Source: Prevotella sp. P5-108 (GTDB lineage: Bacteria; Bacteroidota; Bacteroidia; Bacteroidales; Bacteroidaceae). Taken from it: DNA of 64,000 nucleotides. The stretch spans positions 100,186 to 164,185 of the forward strand of contig NZ_NPJJ01000038.1 of assembly GCF_002251385.1 (NCBI RefSeq), written 5' to 3'. Made by a program: the position numbers and the translations under genes. This document shows, one piece after another, positions 9,816-18,580 of this stretch (positions are counted from its first letter, which is position 1; each line of letters begins with the position of its first letter). The notes below the pieces were generated by a model. The model saw only the letters and a list, made by a program, of their open reading frames with translations, ran no database searches and had not been told where the DNA came from.

Positions 9816-9885
9816 TTATTTTGATTTCAACCATTTATTTTGAAATCACCCCGAGGTTGGTCGCATCCTGCACCAACCTCTTTTG
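9816..9885 (+). ncRNA. candidate small structured RNA, about 70 nt
   Basis: The predicted start lies about 7 nt past the consensus -7 box at 9802-9809. The RNA would fold into two hairpins. The first is GATTTCAA/TTGAAATC (9823-9830 with 9840-9847, 9-nt loop). The second is GAGGTTGGT/ACCAACCTC (9853-9861 with 9872-9880), followed by TTTT, which is an intrinsic terminator. No open frame with a plausible product fits inside. It could instead be an attenuated leader for the sigma factor gene at 10036, but that gene has its own promoter at 9926-9957. Existence is inferred from promoter plus terminator only. Confidence 0.5.
9853..9884 (+). terminator. intrinsic terminator of the candidate small RNA
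   Basis: Perfect 9-bp stem GAGGTTGGT / ACCAACCTC, 10-nt loop, then TTTT. Confidence 0.7.
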
Positions 9886-9925
9886 CAATATCAGGGAAGC
9901 AAATCAGCACTTTTCTTACTTAAAA

Positions 9926-9957
9926 TTTGTCATTTATAAAGAAAAATACTATCTTTG
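9926..9957 (+). promoter_or_regulatory. promoter of the ECF sigma factor gene
   Basis: TTTG at 9926-9929 and TATCTTTG at 9950-9957 with a 20-nt spacer. This is the housekeeping form, so basal transcription does not depend on the ECF factor itself. Confidence 0.8.
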
Positions 9958-10035
9958 CAGCAATTATTAACAGTATTTACACAATAAATCGCAAGCCTAT
10001 CGCCTACATTTACTCCAATAGTAAAGAAAGAAATA

Positions 10036-10632
10036 ATGGATGTATATAGCAAGATGACCGATGAAGAGTTGGCCATAGCATACATAAAAGGTGATAATAA
10101 TGCCTTCGATTTATTGCTCTCACGCAATCAGCAGAGGCTTTATTCCTACATATTGTTCGTTGTCCACGACAGCGAGATGGCAGAAGATGTGTTTCAAGAC
10201 ACGTTTGTCAAAGTCATTATGCGTCTCCAGTCGGGCCAGTATACCTCCTGCGGCAAGTTCTCCGCATGGATTATGCGCATAGCCCACAATGTCATCATGG
10301 ACTATTATCGCGACCAGCGCATAGAGAGTGTGGTGAGCACGGTCGACAATGAGGACCTTTCTCAGATTGACGGGCGCCATGTGATAGTGCCCAATGTGGA
10401 GAGCCGCTATGTCAACGAGCAGGTATATAGCGACGTTCGGCGCATGATGAACCTCCTGCCGCCGTCGCAGCGAGAGGTTATCTTCATGCGGTTCTTTCAG
10501 GAAATGTCGTTCAAGGAAATCGCCGAGGCTACCAGCGTAAGCATCAATACCGCTCTTGGTCGTATGCGTTACGCCGTGCTCAACCTGCGGCGCATGGCCA
10601 AGTCCAACGGCATCACTCTACAGTTGGACTGA
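10036..10632 (+). CDS. RNA polymerase sigma factor, ECF (sigma-70 family) type
   Basis: A 198-residue two-domain sigma factor. Region 2 covers about residues 12-85, with AEDVFQDTFVKVIMRL at 2.2 and FSAWIMRIAHNVIMDYYRDQR spanning 2.3-2.4. Region 4 covers about 130-185, with LPPSQREVIFMRFFQEMSFKEIAEATSVSINTALGRMRYAV as a classic helix-turn-helix for the -35 box. Regions 1.1 and 3 are absent, as expected for ECF factors. No anti-sigma gene follows: the next gene (rpe) converges from the other strand after 14 nt. This resembles the single-gene RpoE-like sigmas of Bacteroidales, whose target regulons are unknown. Confidence 0.92.
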   Translation: MDVYSKMTDEELAIAYIKGDNNAFDLLLSRNQQRLYSYILFVVHDSEMAEDVFQDTFVKVIMRLQSGQYTSCGKFSAWIMRIAHNVIMDYYRDQRIESVVSTVDNEDLSQIDGRHVIVPNVESRYVNEQVYSDVRRMMNLLPPSQREVIFMRFFQEMSFKEIAEATSVSINTALGRMRYAVLNLRRMAKSNGITLQLD

Positions 10633-10646
10633 CCGTCCAGCGGCGT

Positions 10647-11306
10647 TCAGTCTCTTGACTTCAGACTCAGTATGGTAGCCTCGGGGTCTTCTGCACCGAA
10701 GACATGGCTGCCACTTACCAATACATCGGCACCGGCTGCGACGAGCATCGGTGCCGTTTTTCCGTTTACGCCACCATCTACCTCTATCAGCGGTCTGTGC
10801 TCCAGCCGGTCTATCATCTGTCTTAGTCTCCTTACCTTGTCGGTCGAGCTGGTGATAAACGACTGGCCCGAGAAGCCCGGGTTGACGCTCATAATCAGCA
10901 CCAGGTCTACATCGGAGAGCACCTCCTCGACCATAGCCAGCGGCGTGGCGGGGTTGAGAGCCACTCCGGCTTTCATGCCGGCGCTGTGTATCTCCTGGAT
11001 GGTGCGGTGCAGATGGGTGCAGGCCTCGGCGTGTACGGTCATCAGCGCTCCGCCGGCATCGGCGACCTGGCGTATATAGTTCTCGGGATGCACGGTCATC
11101 ATGTGTACATCCAGCGGCTTCTGGCATACCGTGTGTACTGCCTTGATAACGGGCAGTCCAAATGAGATGTTGGGCACAAACACGCCGTCCATCACATCCA
11201 TGTGCAGCCAGTCGGCTGCGCTGCGGTTTATCATCTCCGAATCTTCGCCCAACCGTGTAAAGTCGGCCGACAGCAATGAGGGTGATATCAGTATCTCTTT
11301 GTTCAT
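10647..11306 (-). CDS. rpe: ribulose-phosphate 3-epimerase
   Basis: A 219-residue TIM-barrel enzyme of the pentose phosphate pathway that interconverts ribulose-5-phosphate and xylulose-5-phosphate. The family motifs are all present: ISPSLLSADFTRLGED at the start, LHMDVMDGVFVPNISFG with the metal-binding His and catalytic Asp, LDVHMMTVHPENYI, LIMSVNPGFSGQSFI and EVDGGVNGKTAPML. Length is normal. It converges on the sigma factor gene with a 14-nt gap. No consensus promoter was found upstream within the spacer. Confidence 0.96.
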   Translation of the reverse strand: MNKEILISPSLLSADFTRLGEDSEMINRSAADWLHMDVMDGVFVPNISFGLPVIKAVHTVCQKPLDVHMMTVHPENYIRQVADAGGALMTVHAEACTHLHRTIQEIHSAGMKAGVALNPATPLAMVEEVLSDVDLVLIMSVNPGFSGQSFITSSTDKVRRLRQMIDRLEHRPLIEVDGGVNGKTAPMLVAAGADVLVSGSHVFGAEDPEATILSLKSRD

Positions 11307-11682
11307 CTTATTCTATCATCAAGGTTTAATCAGTTCATACACACATTATATTTCCCATCTTTCATGTGGGCGCGCTGGCAGAGCCGGGCTATCTGTCTGA
11401 TAAGTTGCAAAGTTTTTTCCGAGGGCTTCACCTCGTTAGGAGTAAAATAGTTCATAGGCATTTCTAATAGTCTTTATATTTGTATAACGCATCTTTTCGG
11501 TCTTTATTACATCCGCGTGACATTTTCTTTTGCTCAAAACTGTCACCTGTAGGGTCACGGTCGGTCTGGAGATGACCGCCACCGATACAGTCACGCGCGC
11601 GTATATTATAATAGGTATAAGAAATCGGCTGAGGGTCTCAGTAATAAAATTGCGGTAAATCACAAATTTTTCTTTCAAAAAG
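11307..11682. other. spacer between rpe and the trp operon
   Basis: I see no gene. The word GTCAC recurs (11542, 11554, 11590) in a GC-rich patch, without a fixed period. The remainder is AT-rich and leads into the trp promoter. Confidence 0.4.
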
Positions 11683-11713
11683 TTTGCAGGCTCGTAGATT
11701 ATCGTTATATTTG
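11683..11713 (+). promoter_or_regulatory. trp operon promoter
   Basis: TTTG at 11683-11686 and TATATTTG at 11706-11713, 19-nt spacing. The predicted start near 11720 is 14 nt before the leader peptide ATG. Confidence 0.85.
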
Positions 11714-11733
11714 CAGCGTAAACAGTAAAGACA

Positions 11734-11793
11734 ATGAAGAATATGGTATCTATAGCATGGTGGTGGCGTAACTCAAGATTGATAAAGTCGTGA
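11734..11793 (+). CDS. trpL: trp operon leader peptide (three consecutive tryptophans)
   Basis: A 19-residue open frame, MKNMVSIAWWWRNSRLIKS, with three adjacent TGG codons at 11758-11766. It sits between the trp promoter and an intrinsic terminator that precedes trpD. Three Trp in 19 residues is far above chance and is the hallmark of ribosome-mediated attenuation: a ribosome stalled at the Trp codons when charged tRNA-Trp is scarce should prevent terminator folding. The sequence is not homologous to the enterobacterial trpL, so the symbol is used by function. Confidence 0.85.
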   Translation: MKNMVSIAWWWRNSRLIKS

Positions 11794-11864
11794 GTCGCTC
11801 AGCCGTATAGATATCCCGTAGATATAAGAGAAAGGCCTGCCGTAACTTACGACAGGCCTTTTTT
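11794..11864 (+). promoter_or_regulatory. trp attenuator: leader RNA with intrinsic terminator
   Basis: The terminator is AAAGGCCTG (11831-11839) pairing with CAGGCCTTT (11853-11861), extended inward past one mismatch by CGTA/TACG around loop ACT, then a run of T to 11864. The 37 nt between the leader stop codon and the stem contain AT-rich self-complementary words (TATAGATATC) that could take part in an alternative fold. I did not resolve the antiterminator pairing by eye. It sits 43 nt before trpD. Confidence 0.8.
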
Positions 11865-11907
11865 CGTAACCCCGAAATTTAGAACCAACACTATAAAAGA
11901 CAAGACT

Positions 11908-12912
11908 ATGGAGATGAAAGATTATTTGACGCGTGTGCTCCGCCAGGAACGGCTCAGCCGCGAAGAGACCAAGGACATCCTGACAGGCATCACCCGCGAC
12001 GCCTATCCCGCCGAGCAGATTACGGCCCTCCTTACCGCCATTCAGATGCGCGGAGTGACCGTTGACGAGCTGTTGGGCTTCCGCGACGGCATATTGGAGA
12101 CCGGCGTGCAGGCCCCGTTGGACTGCGACCGCTATATCGACGTAGTGGGCACTGGCGGCGACCGCAAGAATACATTCAACATCTCTACCACGGCATGCTT
12201 CGTCATCGCCGGCGCCGGCTACAAGGTCGCCAAGCATGGCAATTATGCCGCCACCAGTGTGAGCGGAGCCTCCAACGTGATAGCCCTTCACGGTGTGCGC
12301 TTTACCAGCGACCTCGACACCCTCAACCGTTCGCTCCACGAGGCAGGCATCGTCTATCTCCATGCCCAGCTCTTCGCCAAGGCCATGAAGCACGTGGCCC
12401 CCATCCGCAAGGCGCTGCAGTTTCCCACCGTCTTCAACCTGTTGGGGCCGCTGGTCAACCCCTCTCACCCCAAGGCCCAACTGCTGGGCGTAGCCAACCT
12501 CGACCAGATGCGCCTCTACGCCCAGGTCTATCAGCGCTTGGGCATCGACTATGGCATCATCAATAGCATCGACGGCTACGACGAAATCTCGCTCACCGGC
12601 GACTTCAAGGTGTCGACCAACCAGTATGAGCGTGTCTTCTCGCCTGCCGACCTGGGCATGCAGGTGGCTCTGCCCGAAGAGCTTCAGGCCGGAGCCACCG
12701 AGGAAGAGGCTGCCGCCATCTTCGACAGCGTGCTCAACAATACCTGTCTGCCCGCCCAGAAGAACATCGTGGTCGCCAACGCCGCCTTTGGCATCCAGGT
12801 CATGGAGCGCGGGCTGAAGTCTATCGACGAGTGTATCGAGATTGCCCGTGAGAGTATCGACAGCGGTGCTGCCCTCAATGCCTTCCGTCGTTTTGTAACC
12901 ATCAATTCATAG
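11908..12912 (+). CDS. trpD: anthranilate phosphoribosyltransferase
   Basis: A 334-residue enzyme of step 2 of tryptophan synthesis, joining anthranilate and PRPP. The PRPP/Mg loop is VVGTGGDRKNTFNIST (about residues 77-92). KHGNYAATSVSGASNVI follows, with the family KHGNR replaced by KHGNY. LLGPLVNPSHPKAQLLGV is the C-terminal family signature. The N-terminal helical domain is complete. It is the first structural gene behind the Trp leader and attenuator, followed by trpC after 5 nt. Confidence 0.96.
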   Translation: MEMKDYLTRVLRQERLSREETKDILTGITRDAYPAEQITALLTAIQMRGVTVDELLGFRDGILETGVQAPLDCDRYIDVVGTGGDRKNTFNISTTACFVIAGAGYKVAKHGNYAATSVSGASNVIALHGVRFTSDLDTLNRSLHEAGIVYLHAQLFAKAMKHVAPIRKALQFPTVFNLLGPLVNPSHPKAQLLGVANLDQMRLYAQVYQRLGIDYGIINSIDGYDEISLTGDFKVSTNQYERVFSPADLGMQVALPEELQAGATEEEAAAIFDSVLNNTCLPAQKNIVVANAAFGIQVMERGLKSIDECIEIARESIDSGAALNAFRRFVTINS

Positions 12913-12917
12913 TCGAC

Positions 12918-13730
12918 ATGAGAGATATACTGGAAGAGATAGTCGCCAACAAGCGCGAGGAGATAGCGCAGTTCCACCAGTTGCTGCCCATCACCACGCT
13001 GGCCACGCTGACCGAGAAGATGCTCCACATCACCGTGCCCTCGATGCGTCGGGCGCTCATGGAGTCGACTACCGGCATCATCGCCGAGTTCAAGCGCCGT
13101 TCGCCCTCGCGTGGCTGGATACACCGCGACGCCCGCGTGAGCGAGGTGGTGCCTGCCTATGAGCAGAGTGGTGCTTCGGCTGTCAGCATCCTTACCGACC
13201 GCAACTACTTTGGCGGCTACGACGAGCATATCCAGCAGGCGCGCTTCATGGGCGTCAGCCTCCCCATACTCTACAAGAACTTCGTGGTCGACGAGTACCA
13301 GCTCTTCCAGGCCCGCTATTGTGGCGCGTCGGCTGTGCTGCTCATCGCCTCGGTGCTGACCATCGACGAGTGCCGCCGCCTGATGTCGCTTGCCCACCAG
13401 CTGGGTCTGGAGGTGCTGCTCGAGATGCACGCCGAGAGCGAACTCGACTATGCTGCCCTCGAGCCCGACATGTATGGCATCAACAACCGCCACCTCGGCA
13501 CCTTCACCACCGATGTCGACACCAGCTTCCATCTGGCAGAGCGTCTGCCCCATGATGCCTGCAAGGTGAGTGAGAGCGGCATCTCTTCGCCCGATGTCAT
13601 TGCGCGTCTGCGCGAGTCGGGCTACCGTGGCTTCCTCATCGGCGAGACCTTTATGCGCGAGCCCAGTCCTGGCGACGCCCTCGCCCGTATGGTCGGCCAA
13701 TTGAACAACCTCAGCAACAACAACCATTAA
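12918..13730 (+). CDS. trpC: indole-3-glycerol-phosphate synthase
   Basis: A 270-residue TIM-barrel enzyme converting carboxyphenylaminodeoxyribulose phosphate to indole-3-glycerol phosphate. The family start DILEEIVANKREEIA is present. IAEFKRRSPSRGWI carries the conserved K of the EKK(A/R)SPS motif. LTDRNYFGG, LYKNFVVDEYQ, LLEMHAESELD, GINNRHLGTF, SESGISSPDVIARL and FLIGETFM complete the barrel motifs. It is a stand-alone trpC, not fused to trpF, which follows 13 nt downstream. Confidence 0.96.
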   Translation: MRDILEEIVANKREEIAQFHQLLPITTLATLTEKMLHITVPSMRRALMESTTGIIAEFKRRSPSRGWIHRDARVSEVVPAYEQSGASAVSILTDRNYFGGYDEHIQQARFMGVSLPILYKNFVVDEYQLFQARYCGASAVLLIASVLTIDECRRLMSLAHQLGLEVLLEMHAESELDYAALEPDMYGINNRHLGTFTTDVDTSFHLAERLPHDACKVSESGISSPDVIARLRESGYRGFLIGETFMREPSPGDALARMVGQLNNLSNNNH

Positions 13731-13743
13731 AACTATACAGACT

Positions 13744-14457
13744 ATGATTATCAAAGTATGCGGCATGACCGATGCCGAGAATATCACAGCCGTCGAGCAC
13801 TTGGGTGCCGACATGATAGGCATGGTGTTCTATCCCCAGTCTCCACGCTACGTGCAGATGGTGCGCTCTCGCGCCGGAAGCATGCCCGACTACAGCCGTG
13901 AGCGGCTCGACCAGCTGCAACGCCACCTCGACGATGGCGCGGCTCCCATGCAGAAGCCTGCCCACGTGCCCCGTGTGGGTGTATTCGTCGACGATATGCC
14001 CCAGAACATCGTGACCCGTGTCTACAACTACGGCCTCGACTATGTGCAGTTGCATGGCGACGAGTCGCGCATCACCTGTGACAACCTGCGGCGCACCATC
14101 GACCCCGACATCCGTCCGGGACTGCGCATCATCAAGGCCATCCCCGTGGCCGACGCCCGTGACATAGACCGCTGGCGCGAGTATGACGGCGCGGTTGACA
14201 TGCTGCTCTTCGACACGCGCAGCGACAGCGTAGGAGGCAGCGGCAACCGCTTCGACTGGACGCTGCTCGACCGCTACGACGGCGACATCCCCTTCCTGCT
14301 CGGTGGCGGCATCGGGCCCGACGATGTAGACAGGGTACGCGCCTTCCACCATCCCCAGTTTGTCGGCATCGACCTCAACAGCAGGTTTGAAACCCAGCCC
14401 GGCATCAAGGACATCCACTTGCTCCGCAACTTTATCAACGCTATACGAAATGAATAA
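13744..14457 (+). CDS. trpF: phosphoribosylanthranilate isomerase
   Basis: A 237-residue TIM-barrel isomerase acting before TrpC. KVCGMTDAENI is the signature start with the catalytic Cys; MVFYPQSPRYV, GVFVDD, VQLHGDES, LFDTRS and LGGGIGPDDV are the other motifs. The protein is about 25 residues longer than typical (200-215) because of an insertion at about residues 45-75 that carries RERLDQLQRHLDDG. The end overlaps the trpA start by 8 nt, so translation is coupled. Confidence 0.95.
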   Translation: MIIKVCGMTDAENITAVEHLGADMIGMVFYPQSPRYVQMVRSRAGSMPDYSRERLDQLQRHLDDGAAPMQKPAHVPRVGVFVDDMPQNIVTRVYNYGLDYVQLHGDESRITCDNLRRTIDPDIRPGLRIIKAIPVADARDIDRWREYDGAVDMLLFDTRSDSVGGSGNRFDWTLLDRYDGDIPFLLGGGIGPDDVDRVRAFHHPQFVGIDLNSRFETQPGIKDIHLLRNFINAIRNE

Positions 14458-15222
14458 GATAAACAGATTGTTTCAGGATAACACAGACCGTAAACTCCAC
14501 TCGCTCTACTTCTGCGCGGGTGCCCCTACGGTCGACATGGTGCCCCAGGTGCTGCTCACGCTGCAGCGCCGTGGCATCGATATGGTCGAGGTGGGCATCC
14601 CCTTCAGCGACCCGCTTGCCGACGGTCCCGTCATTCAGGCGGCAGGCACCGTGGCTCTGCGCAATGGCATTACGCTCGACAAGATATTCAGCCAGATAGA
14701 CAGCATCAAGGACCAGGTTCGCATCCCTTTGGTACTGATGGGCTATCTCAACGTGGTGATGCACTATGGATATGAAGCCTTCTTCCAGCGCTGCGTGGCT
14801 ACGGGCGTGTCGGGGTGCATAATTCCCGACCTGCCGTTTGATGATTATCTCAATGTGGTCAAACCCATCGCCGACCGTTACGATGTGCGCGTCATCATGA
14901 TGATTACGCCCGAGACATCGGCCGAGCGCATACGCCTCATCGACCGCCACACCGACGGGTTCATCTATATGGTGTCGAGCGCAGGCATCACCGGCGCCCA
15001 ACAGAGTTTTGGCGACGCCAAGGTCGACTACTTCCGCCGCATAGACGCCATGCAACTGCGCAACCCGCGCATGATAGGATTTGGAATATCCAACCGGCAG
15101 ACGCTGGAGAGTGCCCAAGCCTACGCCGCCGGAACCATTATCGGCAGCAAGTTTGTCACTCTGCTCAACGAGACACGCGATGCCGACAAGGCCATAGACA
15201 AACTTAATGAAGCATTAGCCCA

Positions 15223-15226
<4 letters not shown>
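14450..15226 (+). CDS. trpA: tryptophan synthase alpha subunit
   Basis: A 258-residue TIM-barrel subunit that splits indole-3-glycerol phosphate into indole and GAP. MVEVGIPFSDPLADGPVIQ carries the catalytic Glu and the family signature. LMGYLNVVMHYG carries a conserved glycine-rich turn, and IPDLPFDDY contains the second catalytic Asp. I start at 14450 (MNKINRLF), inside the end of trpF, because upstream codons in that frame lie within trpF and show no homology. The stop overlaps trpB by 4 nt. Order trpA-trpB is the reverse of the common trpB-trpA. Confidence 0.95.
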
Positions 15227-16425
<1,199 letters not shown>

Positions 16426-16446
16426 CCCATTATCCGAACAGTCATT

Positions 16447-17886
16447 ATGAGTCATACTTATAATTACCAGACCGTGTCGAGCACCATTCTTGCCGACCTC
16501 TATACTCCCGTGGGTGTTTACCTGAGTCTGCGCGGACTCTATCCACAGTCTGCACTCATGGAGAGCAGCGATTACCACAGCCACGATACAGCCCGCTCGT
16601 TTATAGCTATCCATCCTATGGCATCGTTTGCAGTGTCCCATGGCGTCGCCATCACCTCCTTGCCCGACGGTACCGTTCTCCGCCAGCCCCTCGACCTCGA
16701 CCGCAAGGGCGTAGCCAAAGAGCAGGTGGCCCAGGCGCTGGGTGATTTCCTCGCAGCCTTCCATGTCGAAGGCGAGGGTAGGGAGTATTGCGGCGTCTAT
16801 GGCTTCACCTCTTTCAATGCCGTGCGCTACTTTGAGAATATCGATGTGGTCGACGACACACAGCCCGCCAACGACGCCCCCGATATGCTCTATGTCATGT
16901 ATCGCGACCTGATAGTCTTTGACCATTATTCCAACCGCATCCGACTGGTTACCCTCGTTCACGAAGGCGACTCTGTGGCTGCTGGCGGTAAGGTGCTCAC
17001 CGACATAGAGCAGCAGTTGCGCCGCCCTGGCCAGTGCTACGATTTCCACACCGAAGGACCCGTCTTCAGTACTCTCTCCGACGAAGCCCATCGTGCCAAT
17101 ATCCGTCGCTGTGTAGCCCACTGTCTGCGTGGCGATGTCTTCCAGATTGTGGTCTCTCGTCGTTTCTGCCAGCGTTATAGCGGCGACGACTTCCGCCTTT
17201 ACCGTGCACTGCGCAGCATCAATCCCTCGCCCTATCTCTTCTATTTCGACTTCGGCGGTTACCGCATTTTCGGTTCCAGTCCTGAGACCCACTGCCGCAT
17301 TGATGGCGATCACGCCTATATCGACCCCATTGCCGGCACCACCCGTCGTACCGGCGACCCTGCAGAGGATCGTCGGCATGCCGAGTTCTTGCGTAACGAT
17401 GCCAAGGAGAATTCCGAGCACGTGATGCTGGTCGACTTGGCGCGCAACGACCTCAGCCGCAACTGTCAGGATGTCAAGGTCGATTTCTTCAAGGATATGC
17501 AGTTCTACAGCCATGTCATCCACCTGGTGAGCCGGGTTAGCGGCAGACTTCTGCAGCCCCACTCCCCGAGCGCCAAGATACGTGCCTTCTTCGACACCTT
17601 CCCTGCCGGTACGCTGTCGGGGGCTCCCAAGGTGAGAGCGATGCAGATTATCAGCGAGCTCGAGCCCCACAATCGTGGCGCCTATGGTGGCTGCATCGGC
17701 TTCATCGGTCTCGACGGCGACCTCAATCAAGCCATCGTCATCCGCACCTTCGTCAGTCGCAATGGAGAGCTCTGGTTCCAGGCTGGCAGTGGCGTCGTGG
17801 CAAAGAGCAATGATGAATACGAGCTCCAGGAATGTAATAACAAACTCGGTGCGCTCACGTGTGCCATCAAAGAGGCTGAATCATGA
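16447..17886 (+). CDS. trpE: anthranilate synthase component I
   Basis: A 479-residue chorismate-utilising enzyme making anthranilate with ammonia or glutamine via TrpG. The catalytic half (about 215-475) has DVFQIVVSRRF, FGSSPETHCRI, PIAGTTRRTGDP, ENSEHVMLVDLARNDL, FPAGTLSGAPKVRAMQII and AYGGCIGFIGLDGD, all conserved in TrpE. The N-terminal half is the regulatory part. The Trp-feedback motif LLES appears at residues 38-41 as LMES. It starts 21 nt after trpB and overlaps trpG by 4 nt. Confidence 0.95.
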   Translation: MSHTYNYQTVSSTILADLYTPVGVYLSLRGLYPQSALMESSDYHSHDTARSFIAIHPMASFAVSHGVAITSLPDGTVLRQPLDLDRKGVAKEQVAQALGDFLAAFHVEGEGREYCGVYGFTSFNAVRYFENIDVVDDTQPANDAPDMLYVMYRDLIVFDHYSNRIRLVTLVHEGDSVAAGGKVLTDIEQQLRRPGQCYDFHTEGPVFSTLSDEAHRANIRRCVAHCLRGDVFQIVVSRRFCQRYSGDDFRLYRALRSINPSPYLFYFDFGGYRIFGSSPETHCRIDGDHAYIDPIAGTTRRTGDPAEDRRHAEFLRNDAKENSEHVMLVDLARNDLSRNCQDVKVDFFKDMQFYSHVIHLVSRVSGRLLQPHSPSAKIRAFFDTFPAGTLSGAPKVRAMQIISELEPHNRGAYGGCIGFIGLDGDLNQAIVIRTFVSRNGELWFQAGSGVVAKSNDEYELQECNNKLGALTCAIKEAES

Positions 17887-18482
17887 TGAAACAGACAGAC
17901 AATAGCCACACCCCGCAGGTGTCGGTGGCTGTGATAGACAATTACGACTCCTTCACCTATAATCTCGTTCACCTCGTGCGTAGTCTTGGCGCACAGGTCA
18001 CCGTCTTCCGCAACGACCAGTTTGACTTGCCCGACCTTGCCGACTATGACAAGCTCTTGCTTTCGCCCGGTCCAGGCATCCCGTCAGAGGCTGGGCTGCT
18101 GCTCGATGTCATCCGCACCTACGCCGCCACCAAACCTATCCTCGGCGTGTGCCTTGGCCATCAGGCCATCGGCGAGGTCTTTGGCGCCCGGCTTACCAAT
18201 CTTGCCGAGGTCTTTCACGGCGTGGCGACCGAGGGTACCAATCTGCAGCGCGACTACATCTTCCGCGACCTTCCTCCGCGCATTACCATGGGCCGTTACC
18301 ACTCTTGGGTGGTCGAGAGGTCGTCTCTGCCTGCCTGTCTGGAGGTCACTGCCGAGAGCGATGAGGGCTTTGTCATGGCACTACGCCATCGCGACTACGA
18401 CGTCCATGGCATCCAGTTCCATCCAGAGAGTGTGCTCACGCCCCAAGGCGCCACTATCGTCAGCAACTGGCTGAAAGGCTAA
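17883..18482 (+). CDS. trpG: anthranilate synthase component II (glutamine amidotransferase)
   Basis: A 199-residue class I glutamine amidotransferase supplying ammonia to TrpE. IDNYDSFTYNLVHLVR, LLLSPGPGIPSEAG, the nucleophile Cys in GVCLGHQAIG, GRYHSWVV and the His-Glu pair in GIQFHPESVLTP are all present. Start: ATG ATG at 17883-17888; the first overlaps the trpE stop codon. Last gene of the operon, followed by a strong terminator. Confidence 0.95.
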   Translation: MMKQTDNSHTPQVSVAVIDNYDSFTYNLVHLVRSLGAQVTVFRNDQFDLPDLADYDKLLLSPGPGIPSEAGLLLDVIRTYAATKPILGVCLGHQAIGEVFGARLTNLAEVFHGVATEGTNLQRDYIFRDLPPRITMGRYHSWVVERSSLPACLEVTAESDEGFVMALRHRDYDVHGIQFHPESVLTPQGATIVSNWLKG

Positions 18483-18528
18483 GCCCGTGACAGTCATCCG
18501 ACCGATGGCGACCCCTTCGGCATAACAA

Positions 18529-18559
18529 AAAATCCGCATAGACTCACTATGCGGATTTT
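18529..18559. terminator. bidirectional intrinsic terminator between trpG and the GHL10 gene
   Basis: Perfect 13-bp stem AAAATCCGCATAG / CTATGCGGATTTT with a 5-nt loop. A-runs on one side and T-runs on the other let it serve both converging units. Confidence 0.92.
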
Positions 18560-18580
18560 CTGTTATCTTGGGGATGCTGT

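Noticed and set aside
9622..9834. Minus-strand 70-residue frame over the 22-bp array and small RNA promoter
   Set aside because: The coding potential comes from the repeats, and the frame crosses a consensus promoter of the opposite strand.
16447..17886. Possibility that the chorismate enzyme is PabB and the amidotransferase PabA
   Set aside because: Position inside a complete trp operon and the LMES feedback-type motif favour TrpE/TrpG; a dual-use amidotransferase cannot be excluded.
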